A DNA stretch of 64,000 nucleotides from Tretioscincus oriximinensis. Its lineage: Eukaryota > Chordata > Lepidosauria > Squamata > Gymnophthalmidae. Both the position numbers and the translations under genes were made by a program. The notes under the pieces are model-generated. The model did no database searches and was not told the origin of the DNA. It saw nothing but the letters and a program-made list of their open reading frames with translations. This document shows positions 1 to 10,437 of the stretch, one piece after another; position 1 is the stretch's first letter, and each line of letters starts with the position of its first letter. The stretch covers positions 55,638 to 119,637 of the forward strand of contig JAJVDF010000029.1 in the NCBI GenBank assembly GCA_022410635.1, in the 5' to 3' direction.

Positions 1-1090
1 GCAAATTTATTATAATTCTTTTTAGCTTGATAGATTGAATTCAATATTAATCTAACTGGTTCGAATATTTATTTATCAGCAATGAATCCATATTGATCAT
101 CATCTATTAGAAAATTTATTAATTTCCCAAGACGTTTCGCTAATNTTTTCATAAATATTTTATAATCAGAGTTGGATAGACTAATTGGATGGTACGATCC
201 CGGCTCTAATGGATTTTTATTTGGTTTTAAAAAGGTCACTATTTCTACTTGCTTCCAGGATGGGGGTATATAATGTACTTAAGATGGGAGATAATTCATC
301 TATGTACTGTTTATAGAACATTGGTGAGAACCCATCTGGTCCAGGTGCGGAATTTGGTCTCATTTCCTTAATAGCAGATTTGATTTCTTCCAGCGAGATT
401 AGATCTATAAGTTCAAAGGCCTGTATGTCATTAATTTTTTTTATGACGTTTAAATTGGTTTCATTTGAGTTAATTTGTGAGCCTTGATATAGCTTCTCAT
501 AAAATTTTGCAAATACCTCACGAATTTGATGGCTACTTGTCTCAACATTNCCATTTTCAGATTTAATCTCTGTAATGATATGTTTAGATTGTTGGTGGGA
601 GAGATATTTTGCCATTCTTTTCATGGATATTGTGTCCCATGAGTCAACAGTATTTTTCCAATACATGAATTTACTGTTTATACGTTCCTGATCTATCATA
701 TCTAATTGTTGTTTGATGTTCTGGATCATTTGTAGTAATTGAGGGGCAGGATGACTTTTAGGTCTTTGTTCCAATATATACAATTCACTTTGTCTTTGCT
801 TTTTAATCCTTAAAATAGATCTCCTATGATTGATATCTAATTTAATACATTCGCCTTTAATGACAGCTTTGAAACAGTCCCATATAATTTCTAATGTTAC
901 ATTATCATTGAGGTTAATATTGAAGTATTCCTGCATCTTTTCTAGAAGCTGTCTCTTATACGTTTCATCCCTTATTAAAGTACCATTGAATCTCCATTTA
1001 TATTCAGGTGATTCCATCATTATACTTATAGTACAAATTATTGGAGTGTGGTCAGATATTTCTGTTGTGCCAATTTTTAAATTTACATAC
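1..1090 (-). mobile_element. L1-type LINE, 5'-truncated ORF2 fragment (endonuclease end to RT start)
   Basis: The minus strand carries a nearly continuous frame (1191 to 217, of which about 1090 down is L1). It resembles L1 ORF2: the end of the apurinic-like endonuclease (S-D-H, residues 46-48 of that frame), then a long linker, then the start of the reverse transcriptase with NSAPGPDGF at residues 280-288. The RT continues below 217 after a frameshift in a T/A run (about 217-230): KPNKNPLEPGSYHPISL and SDYKIFMK can be read, then an in-frame stop after GFIADK. The 3' half lies outside the window. The missing 5' part and the stop and frameshift mean it cannot be active. ORF2 supplies nicking and target-primed reverse transcription in intact L1. 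No ORF1 or 5' UTR is seen. Confidence 0.85.
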
Positions 1091-1200
1091 TTGGTAGGTG
1101 ATAATCCATCATCTTGGAGATGTGTCCTGCACAGCTGCTTTTTCAGTAGCATGGCCTCAATGCTGGAGGACAGCAGTGTCGATCCAGTCAATGTGTAAGA
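1091..1200 (-). mobile_element. Fragment of a different LINE-like C-terminal tail abutting the L1
   Basis: Immediately upstream of the L1 endonuclease, the minus strand encodes SSIEAMLLKKQL in one frame and CAGHISKMMDYHLP in the next. Together these match the tail seen after the RT in several vertebrate non-LTR elements (pattern SIEAML.K.QLRWAGH..RM.D.RLP). It is broken by a frameshift around 1127 and upstream by a stop or deletion. This segment does not belong to an L1 endonuclease, so the junction near 1090 is probably the 5' end of a truncated L1 inserted into an older element. Family assignment is from memory of the motif only. Confidence 0.5.
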
Positions 1201-2870
1201 AAAAAGAAGATGGTGGAAGCATAGATGTTGCAGGTAACAACAGTAGATGAGCTATGCCTCAGACCCATAGAAGATGCTCTTCTCTTGTCCTGGATGCTGG
1301 CAACTCATGCTAAGCCACTGTGGACAAAGTTCACTAAAAACATGTACTAGGGGAACTACTGCTGTTATGGCGGAAGAAGAAGAAACCAAACAGAAATACA
1401 AAGCAATGGATTTTGTCAGTCCTCAACTCAGTGAGAACAGCATGTAATGAAGCAGAGGAAAAAAGACTAGGCATATTCAGCTCTGCACCCAGATGCACAG
1501 TTTATCAGCCAACGTTAATCTCCTTAGCTTCTATTTCAGTTTAAGGGAAACTGTGCACATTTCACAAAATTGTTTAATGTTTGACTCTCCTTAGGCAGGA
1601 GTGGAATAAAGTGTTATTAGGATTTTTTATTTGTGTTTTGAGGACCTTCCTTTCAGTAGCACATATTTTAGTCATCTGGTCAACTGGGAGGAAATTTTGG
1701 GGGCAAAGTGGTTTATCTGTCCATTGTGACACCTCTGAACAATTTAGTGTCTAGAGAAGCCAGGTTCTGCATACTTTCTGACTGCTCAAGCTTATGCTCT
1801 AAAGACACAATGCAATACTTGCGCCAAGGGGAGATTGTTGTTCACAAAATGAATATTTCTTAATGGACAGCCCACAGTCCCCTAGTCGGAAATCTGTGTA
1901 AGAATAAAAGCTCAAAACAAGATTTCCATTTTATTGCTAAGTGCTTTCATTTGCCAAAAAAAAAGACTTTGAAACCCTTCTTTCCTATACATTATGCATC
2001 TAATGTGTTAGTGAGTTGGAAATAGAATCCATCGTGGAATGCATACAACTGCCATCTCCTTCTGATCAGCCCGTACTAGATTCCAATATGCAATCAGGGG
2101 GTATTTTTGAAATTACTTTCCACTTCCCAGAAACAGCACTTATGGAAATGTGAGACATGGAAGTAGTTTGTTGATAATCAAGAGAATGGTTTGATAATTT
2201 ATACAGGAAGTGAAACAACATAGGCTACCTCAGGATATTAAGAAGAAAATGAACAATCTGGGTCTGATCATGCAATTTTTTTCTCACCACGCCAAACCGA
2301 AGAAATATCATGGGGATAATGTGATTGCTTAGCTGACCATACATTGCTCCCATGATGATGGGTCCCTTGCTGATGATGAACTACCCAGAAGTGCACTTTG
2401 GCCTGTCCCAGTTTGGGTCCTGCACATGTACGGTGGGCGTTAGTTGGTGGATTACAGGAACATGTATTCAGACAAGGGAAGTCATGTTGCTATTACAAGA
2501 AGATCCAGTAAGAGTTGATTTACTAGGTAAGACCATCCAATAACCTGGAGCTATGTTGAGCTTGCCATACACATGTATAATAATGCCAGCAAAGCATTGA
2601 GATAATTATGAATTTAGTTCCTGTCTAGATACAACCTTAGGCACAAACACAGACAGGATTTAGAATACATATTACAGCCATTAATACATAACTGTTGAGA
2701 ACCTGAAGGTTCTAATGTGCTAATGATGCCTTAGGCATGCAGCATATCTGGGCATGCCTACAAGGACACTTGGGAACCACAAACATCCTTTGATGCATTT
2801 TTCTTGCAAAGCAAGGAAAATATATAGAGCTCTGGCCTTTCTAAGGAATTCTACACCAATTCANTGTTGT
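1201..2870. other. No recognisable feature
   Basis: AT-rich, CpG-poor unique-looking sequence. Short open frames (for example 2352-2543) show no family resemblance. No repeat was recognised. Confidence 0.5.
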
Positions 2871-2875
2871 GGTTA

Positions 2876-3078
2876 GTTAGTCTCTTATCTAGTAACCACC
2901 TGATTTGAGTCTGCACACCTCCATGAAGTCAGCTGGGTGACCTTGGGCTAGTAAGAGATTTTCAGAGCTCTCTCAGCCCCATCTACTTCACAAGGTATCT
3001 CTTGTGATGAGAAGAACCAAGGGGTATCTAAGCTGCTTTGTTTCCTTTTGGATTCAGAAAGCTGGGGTGTAAAAACAA
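2876..3078 (+). mobile_element. tRNA-derived SINE, diverged (squamate type)
   Basis: The body contains the typical phrases of squamate tRNA-derived SINEs: GAAGTCAGCTGGGTGACC, then TTGGGCTAGT, CAGAGCTCTCTCAGCCCC, a variant of the GGTGTCTGTTGTG block, and a 3' end GGTGTAAAAAC before an A-rich tail. The tRNA-like head (A and B boxes) is decayed beyond recognition. It is non-coding and would have depended on pol III transcription and LINE machinery. Confidence 0.7.
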
Positions 3079-4750
3079 AAAATCCAACTCAATGACTGCA
3101 TGAATGACTTGTTGCTGCATCTTGTCTTTATATATTTTCAAATATCTTTAGCAGCACATTGAAAGCTATGTCTGTGTTGTCCCTTTGAAACTGGGGACTT
3201 TTGTTTCCCAGTGTTGGCGGGGAAATAAGGATTAAAGTGCATGGCATACAAACACCACACATCACACCTTTGGTACAAGAGCAAATTCTTCTGCCCTTAA
3301 GGCACTGCAATCCTTTATCATGGATAAACAATAATAGCTGCCTCAAGGAGCCTTTGGGAAAGAGTTCTTATGCCAACAGGTAACTTCTATTTAGGAATCC
3401 TACCAAGCAGCCTTCATTTCCTTCAAAAAATGAAGCTTTTATTTCATAGAACATAAAATGTCATAGAAAAGCAGATTTTCATTTCTTCACAAAGGGATAC
3501 AGCTCATAGGTAGGTTTCAAACTGTCCTGTTGAACTGTACCAGTAGGACACCAAGGGTATTTTTGCATTTTGGCTTGGGACTTGTGCCAGTAATTGGCGG
3601 AAGTGGAGCATTTGCAGGGCTAGTTACTGGAACAATCTCCAGCCATCTCCTACAATATGTCTGGGAGGCTATTCCGAAGCTGTGATTGGACAAAGCATTC
3701 CTATACTCCGCATGCAGTAAAGGTACTGTCTCCTTGTCTAATCACAGTAGGAGGTTGGACCAGGCCTGTTCAGCTCCCAGTTCATGGTTACCAGATCAAC
3801 CAGATCTGCTGGGAAATTCCAGATTTGGGAGCCATCCTGATGCTCCTAAAAAAAAATGAAAACCCCTTGTTGGTGTGAGCTTGGGCCTTAAGGGACCAGC
3901 ATCTACATCAGAACTTTTCCAGCAGTTGTATGACTTTATGTCAAGTCTTTCAATTCATATACAGCACCTACCATTGGTGTGGCACAGTCCCCGAGGCACT
4001 GTACAGCAGGTGCAGGAGAACAGCCAATGGTCTGCTATTTACAGTATGTGCCTGGCTTCCCTGCTATCATCCAGACCCTCAGATTCATTCATCCATCACT
4101 GGATGGAGAAGGAATGGAGAAACAGAGGGGTGAATTGGGGAGGAAGGTAAGAGGGGCTATGTAGTTTGGTAAAAGTCCATGAGGAACTTTTTAAAGGTTG
4201 AATGAAAAGGGTAGGTTTGGGGTGTGGTTAGAGTAACAAAACTTTGCATTATTTTCCAAACTGAAATATAGTAGTGAGAGCCAGAATCAGGTCTGCTCTT
4301 GTGATTAGGGTGCAAATAGTATGGAACATTTTCCCTGTCAGATCCAGCAACCATTTCCCATGCAAAACTAACCTAAAGATTGGGAGGCTGGATGTCACCA
4401 GGAACTGACCTACTCTTGGAGTGTGAATCTGCTTGCGAGACTTCTTTCTGCATATTTAGAAACCTGATCTGCAAATACAGTACAGAGCGCAGCAGGCAAA
4501 AAAGGCAACAGGCCTACAACCCACAGCAAAACCTGGAAATATTTTGCCAGGCTCTGAACTTGCCACACTTCTGGCATAATTTTTGGAATATATTTCTGGG
4601 TCTAGCTACTTTTATTTTTGTTGTTTTAAAGAGAAATTGAATCCAAAATGTAATATGTCAATATAATGCAATTCATCTTGCATGCCTAACCCAACTTATT
4701 GTACAAACCATACAAACCATGTAAATGTTAAATGGCTCTTTGCTCACAGA
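3079..4750. other. No recognisable feature
   Basis: Several short overlapping open frames lie between 3650 and 4360, but none has family features or consistent coding signal. No repeat was recognised. Confidence 0.5.
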
Positions 4751-4769
4751 GAATGCTGGGAATTGTAGT
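4751..4769 (-). promoter_or_regulatory. ZNF143/THAP11-type motif
   Basis: Read on the minus strand the site is ACTACAATTCCCAGCATTC. By eye it differs from the long ZNF143/Staf (SBS) consensus only at its end. That motif normally sits in promoters or in repeats that carry it. No promoter or CpG island surrounds this one, so it may be a repeat-derived or chance match. Confidence 0.35.
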
Positions 4770-4929
4770 AAGGCAAACACAGCAATGCCTTATGGGTCTC
4801 ATTGTGTCACGACATTGCTAGGAAATGTTTCGGATCAGTATAGAAACTTGTACTAGGTGAGGCAGTATCGCAAACACATTTTTCCAGATTTTTAAAAGAA
4901 ATAGCATGACTACTTATGTGGCAGGGATG

Positions 4930-5140
4930 GGCCCTTACTCTTTATTTTTCTTCTTCTAATATGTAACATGCAATTACTACCTTGCAGATTCATCCCGTCA
5001 CTTCTAGTCCTTCTTTGTACAAGTGAAAATGGGGCTGATCCATCTGCACTTTAAAAGCCTTTTAAGATACTTGTAAACAGCTATTATGGCTCTCACCATT
5101 CAAAATTGATCTGAGGAAGTGAAGTCTAATAACTCTCCTA
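4930..5140 (-). mobile_element. Old CR1-like LINE scrap (ORF2 C-terminal region)
   Basis: On the minus strand the phrase AIIAVYKYLK can be read near 5055-5090. It resembles the R-G-D-hydrophobic-AVYKYLK block in the region after the RT of CR1 elements. The surrounding frame is full of stops, consistent with an old insertion. Boundaries are approximate. Confidence 0.4.
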
Positions 5141-7577
5141 AGAATGAAAAAATATTGCATTTAGTAATGAAGAGATTTGAACAAAAATCGTTACTCCTCT
5201 GTTTTCAAAGAAATACAAGCCTACAGTGGATAGGCTCTTGACATTGTAAGAGCTTTTCTATTGGCTCAAGAATCCAAGGCTAAATACAAGGTCAAAATAC
5301 AGGCTACATAAATTGCAACAGAGCACCATAGTAAAGTATACATTCATTTAAAACTTTTAATGTACCTTAGCTTAAAAACATCTCAAACAGCTTACAACTA
5401 AAAAGGCAAAAACCAAATTAAAACAATAGGTAAGATAAGGAAAACAAGACAACCAGGTCAACCAATCACAGAATAATTGGGTGAAAACCTGGATATAATG
5501 GCAAGTGTCTTGTGAGTATCGTATTAGTCCAGCTGAAGAGCAATTACTAAAAAACACAACTAGGGATTTTGCTACTAAATTAGCAGTGGGGCAGTGTGAG
5601 ATGACTGAAATGTCTTTGATCTCCCCAAAGTATGTTGACATGTTGACAAGATTACAGCTTGGAGCACCAAGTACTTTGATCCTTTCTCAGCTCTACCGCA
5701 TAATCACCATAGCTGAGGTACATGAGAAATTACTAAATCCTTCAGATCTCTCTTTTATGGAATAAAATGTTATGTTTCTTGTTTAAGTTTAGTATAATCT
5801 AGAACTGGACAATGGTACTTTTTAGCTACCCATACCAGCAAAATCTGTTATGTCTGAAATAATGCATGGCAATATTACTCCTATGTGTATGCATATATCA
5901 TATAAGAATACACATCGGAGTAATCTGAAGTCAACATCATTTGCACAGAACTAGTAGTACTATAATCTGGAATAGTGATGGTCTACTTTAGTTGGTATTA
6001 CAACCATAACAGTGCCACTTGTTCCAATACAAGTGGTGGTTTATTTGTGCAGAGAAAGAATCCAAATAGAGCACGTATATGACTACAAGCCTTGTGGACC
6101 AGATATTATATGTCCACATTACTATTCACATTGGTATGAGTTTTTAAGCCATCCACTCTCCTTAAATGCAGACACTGCCTGCTACACTATTCCGGACTAA
6201 GCAAATCTGGAATAACTTAATATAGAACAAGCAACAGATGTGCAGCTTGTCAACAGGGAGTACCAAAATACTAATTCGTTTAAATTGTGCACAATATGTT
6301 TCTTGTTGCAATATTTTCTATTATTGCCTTTTTTCTCCCCTCAGAATTAAATTTACCTCACTGCTGGTTTCTTTAGTGTTCTGGTTTGGACTGTTTTCTG
6401 AACATCCGTTTCTGCCTGTGTCAATAATGAAAAAGTGCTACTTGTCTTCTTAATCCAATTAACCCCNAGGTCCCTATTTGCTTTTGGATGTGGCATTTGT
6501 GACATGAAGTGCTGAAGGTATGACAAGTAGAGCAGGGTTTCAGTGTCGTGACAAATCAAATCAGACCAGTCTATGAGGTGGAAATGCTAAAATCGTAACC
6601 CTATCTGACTTTCCTAGGCAGAGCAGGGCCACTCATCAATATGATGGACAATGTTTGATTAGAAAGGCAGCCGGGGGGATTGGGGGAACAGCCATCTAAT
6701 ATTTGTTCTTATGTTGGCTAATATACAAAGTAATAAAGTACCTCATTTTCACTTGCTATTATTGTTCAGATTTTTTTTGGGGGGGAAGAGGATGTCTCTG
6801 AGAATTTCTGGCTTTGAACTTCAATGTATTTCAGGGAAGCCACTGTCTAAAGATGTGATCAAAGGCATTTTCTAAAATGGCCTTTTTAAAAATGCATCCC
6901 TTCTGAAAATGGAGAAAAAAAAACAGATTTTCCAGCACCTATCTCACACCTTTAGTTGAAACCTGGCAATATATTTCTAGCNATACATAATTACACTCAT
7001 TGCTACCAACCCAAATTCCCATGGCCCTGATTTGTGGTCAGCACCATTAGTTCTCATGCTATCGTTGGCTTGATTTCCCTGTGTTCCCCCATAATGTAAC
7101 ATGAAGAATAAGCCAAAGTTACCCATCTGAAGAAGGAAATATCCTTTCAAGATTTTGAGGTACAAATAAGACACATGTTGTGGTGCCTTCTCTTCAAATG
7201 TGTCCATAAGGTGTCCCTTTCGTCATATCTGATCACAGCATAACTTAAGGTAGATAGACTGAGAGCTCTTCTCACTTTTTAAACTGATTGGCTAGTCTTA
7301 AACTAGACCACTAAAAAAATCTCCTTTGTTCTTTGATCATGTTGTTAGAGTAAGAAGAAAAAGGAGTCATTCCAGTATGAGTATATTTGTACTGATAAAA
7401 TAAACATTTCAGCTGCGGGTAAAAATAAAATGAAGATCCCCCTTCCCACAAGTTTAAGAAATATATAGCCATCTGTGTAAAACTATACAGATTTTTTAAA
7501 AAAATGTTCCCAAAACTTCTGGCAAAATATTAATTACTCTCTTTTTTCTATTTTTGGGAAAGATCGGATACAGTAAA
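5141..7577. other. Mostly no recognisable feature
   Basis: At 5350-5450 (minus) there is a probable LINE 3'-tail scrap (TTGTAAGCTGTTTGAGATG read on the minus strand). A 16-bp inverted repeat lies at 5875-5890 and 5908-5923. The 86-codon open frame at 5505-5765 has no recognisable family. Otherwise nothing was recognised. Confidence 0.45.
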
Positions 7578-7675
7578 AAGAGAATGAAGAAGAAGAAGAA
7601 GGAGGAGGAGGAGGAAGAGGAGGAAGAGGAGGAAGAGGAGGAAGAGGAGGAAGAGGAGGAAGAGGAGGAGGTTCT
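7578..7675. repeat. (GAA)/(GAG)/(GAGGAA)n microsatellite
   Basis: Pure purine tract on the plus strand starting with GAA repeats and continuing as a GAGGAA hexamer array. It encodes runs of Glu on one strand and Ser on the other; these are artefacts, not proteins. A copy of a GAA-tailed SINE begins 185 bp downstream, so this tract may be a remnant SINE tail. Confidence 0.95.
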
Positions 7676-7859
7676 TAAACCACGCTTTTTTGCCCTGTTT
7701 TCCATGGGGCTAATTGCAAAAATTGGTTCAAATGAAAATAAGATTGGCATCCTGAGTAATAGTATGATCAGTTAGCAAAAACAGAGCAATCACATTGCTA
7801 ATTGTTTTACTATTCCCCAATTACTCTTAAACTTACCTTGTGAGCGCTGTTCTTTACAG

Positions 7860-8172
7860 AGAAGAAGAAGAAGAGGAACTGGGTTCTTATACCCACGTTT
7901 CTCACCTTTCAAAGGGATTCAAAGTGGCTTACAAGGATATTTTTGCCCGAAGGCTCACATTCTATCTTCCCCACCAGGCTGTGGTGGTTCCCATGTATCT
8001 ACTTGCAGTCAGTTGAAATTTCTTGCAATTTGTGCTTTCAAATAGCTGGATTGNCTAGAGCTACAGGCTAGTAGAAGGTACTCACCCCTCCCCACGTCCG
8101 ACACAGGGCTTCGAAACCCAATCTTCCAGATGAGAGAATGTTTCCTTAGCAACTGAGGTATCCGTTCCTGCC
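7860..8172 (-). mobile_element. tRNA-Lys-like SINE with GAA/TTC tail (family K)
   Basis: Minus-oriented near full-length copy. Tail (GAA)n at 7860-7875, then the 3' end block CTTTCAAAGGGATTCAAAG, the middle block CTGTGGTGGTTCCCATGTAT, and the tRNA-like head at 8095-8172 with the B-box-like phrase GGGTTTCGAAGCCC (read on the minus strand). Better-preserved heads of this family (19872, 54799) begin CGGATAGCTCAGTCG, as in vertebrate tRNA-Lys. No intact tRNA gene is present. Confidence 0.85.
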
Positions 8173-8464
8173 AAAATAGCTTTCCCTGCTTTGACTCAAA
8201 AGTAATTGGATCACTAGTAGATCACAGTCAGCAGAAGGCATCCAAAAGACAAAATCCATGCTGTCATTTAGCATCCATCTACAAATGTCAGAGTGCTTAT
8301 TAGTTAAAGTTGGACCTCCCATTTTTATTTGAATAACTCAGAGCAGCTCACATAAGTCTGGTAGACATATCTGCAAGTGAGTAGCTTGCTATTTATCCAT
8401 TTGTATTTCTAGCTTGCTTTATACCCAAAGATCTAAAGTCAGAAACCAAAGTGAACAAAAACAA
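8173..8464. other. No clear feature; possible SINE tail scrap
   Basis: At 8380-8445 a phrase resembling the minus-strand 3' tail of Sauria-like SINEs (TTTATACCCAAAGATCT) is seen. The remainder is unrecognised. Confidence 0.35.
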
Positions 8465-9182
8465 CAAATGATGGTCCCTGTCTGACTGCGACATCTCCTT
8501 TAAGATCATGTATTGGTGGTACCTCACCCAGCTACATACCATAGACAAGGTTAGCCCTAGACATTGGAATAACTATGGACAATTGGGCATTTATCTTCAC
8601 CTTTGGTGGGAGTGTCCATTGGTTTCCTCTTGTTGATCTATGGTTCAAGAATCGCTGGTAACCAATGTGGTGGTGACGGTCTTTCCAGCCTTGGTTTTTC
8701 GGTTTTATATTAAGGACCAACCACTGATACGTAAACATTCTAGATTGATTTTCAGTTTGATAACTTGTGCCAAGATGGAGATTACGCAGAACTGNAGATT
8801 TCCCACATTCCTCATCAAAAGGAAATGGATTAACAGGATATGGTCCCTGGTGATGTTAGGACTCACGCACTCTCAGAAACAGACTACGTTGGGCACCCCC
8901 GACTTTCGGGTTTTTTTGGAGAAATGGTTGCCCTTGCTCACTGCTGCAAAATCAGATGTTTCTCTGAATGCCAATGCTACCCCACAGGTTCTTTCGTTAA
9001 ACAAAAAACTAACTCACTTGTCATTCCTCTCACACCTCTCAAACACACCGTGATCTACATAGTCTGGTACTATGGTGTGCTGTGTTTTTTCTGTTTGCTC
9101 TCTTGCCTGTGTACTTCAGCTACATTGCTCGTATGTGGAAATGATTGTTATTAAGGCACATGCTTTTTATATTTAAAAAAAT
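8465..9182 (+). mobile_element. L1-type LINE 3' end: ORF2 C-terminus plus 3' UTR
   Basis: From about 8465 one frame reads WSLSDCDISFKIMYWWYLTQ, then IDKVSP and IYLHLWWECPLV, the cysteine- and tryptophan-rich block near the C-terminus of L1 ORF2. A stop interrupts at about 8632. The same frame then runs open from 8640 to 9053 with KMEITQN and KRKWINRIWSLVM, as in L1 C-termini, ending in a repeated L-T-x-AAKSD block. A T-rich 3' UTR follows and ends near 9182 with an A-rich tail. It is 5'-truncated and dead. It lies on the opposite strand to the L1 at the left edge, so it is a separate insertion. Confidence 0.75.
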
Positions 9183-9904
9183 AATGGTGCATGAAAGAGT
9201 GAAAGCTTTATTATTTTTACACAGTTAAAGGGCGGGCTAATGAAATTATGACTCAACCTTATGAGTTCCAAATGCCATACTAATTAACTTCCCAGTTTAT
9301 GAAGCCTGATAAAATAATGGTTTTGCCATAGTAGTACCAAACGTTATGGTTTACTTTAGTTGCCTTCCCATGTTCTGTTTTATTCCAGAATTAACTTTAA
9401 AACTGGAATATCCCATTTGCATGTCTCATTGCCTATGACTTCCACAGAAATACACTATTCACATTACATTGCCTTNTATTCTTATCATTTTGCATGTCTA
9501 AATACAAGTCCTAGAATTCTGCACAAGCACAGTTTCTTGGTGCCAAGACATTTTATCACCGAAGTCTCATGAGATCTAACAAGTACCCATTAATGAATGC
9601 CCTACGAAGGCTATTGATCGAAGTTTTGAAAAAGTCCATTGTGAAATCTTAAAAATGTATGTGACTGAAAAATCCAGAAAATTTTTCTGAAAATTTTAGC
9701 GTGTGGATCATTGAATTTGAATGAAAGCATAGGGTAGATTTTACATAATGTTATTATCATCTTGGTAAAAAAAATCTTAGAGATTGTTTTTTGGCATTCA
9801 GACTGAAGAAACAATTCAAGTATCTGTTGTTTATCACAATACCAGAATGGAAATGGATCATCTATCATGTAAATTTAAATGCTTTTAAAATTGGTGCCTA
9901 CCTT
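9183..9904. other. No recognisable feature
   Basis: AT-rich sequence with no repeat or coding signal recognised. Confidence 0.5.
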
Positions 9905-10035
9905 CTGTTTTATTTATACATCAATATTTTATTTATTTATTTCATACCATTTGAACCTCACCTTTCTGGAGTTCTCAGGGTGGATCACAACATAAGATAA
10001 AGCAAACACTAAAACATAAAATAAAATCAACATAT
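9905..10035 (-). mobile_element. Tail scrap of a LINE/SINE with (ATTT)n end
   Basis: TTTATTTATTTATTTC followed by a diverged form of the block that in lizard elements precedes the tail (read on minus: GTTGTGATCCACCCTGAGA). Too short and diverged to name. Confidence 0.45.
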
Positions 10036-10344
10036 AAAATCAACACCTGGCATATGTCCATGAGGGAAACTATATCAAACTATGTTAAAGATGAGAATTG
10101 CCATAGAAAAGGCTTCTCATGTGCTATAGACACTCATATTTCTGGGGGTTAATCTTCCAGGTCCAGCATGTGACATCTTTCTTTGCAACAAACTGAATTC
10201 AAACTAGAACAATATAAGAATATTTGGAAGACGTGTGGAAGTTCTTATTTGTTTCATTCTGAACAATCTGAAAAGCAAACCTGGACCTTTTGACTGCAAA
10301 ATGAACTAGTAATAATTATTAATTGTTATTACATGCATAATATA

Positions 10345-10353
10345 AATTATTAC

Positions 10354-10436
<83 letters not shown>
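10345..10436. repeat. (ATT)n microsatellite
   Basis: About 30 near-perfect ATT units. The poly-Tyr reading frame through it is an artefact. Confidence 0.97.

Positions 10437-10437
<1 letters not shown>

Noticed and set aside
7496..7775. Poly-Ser (minus) and poly-Glu (plus) open frames
   Set aside because: They are two readings of a GAA/GAG microsatellite.
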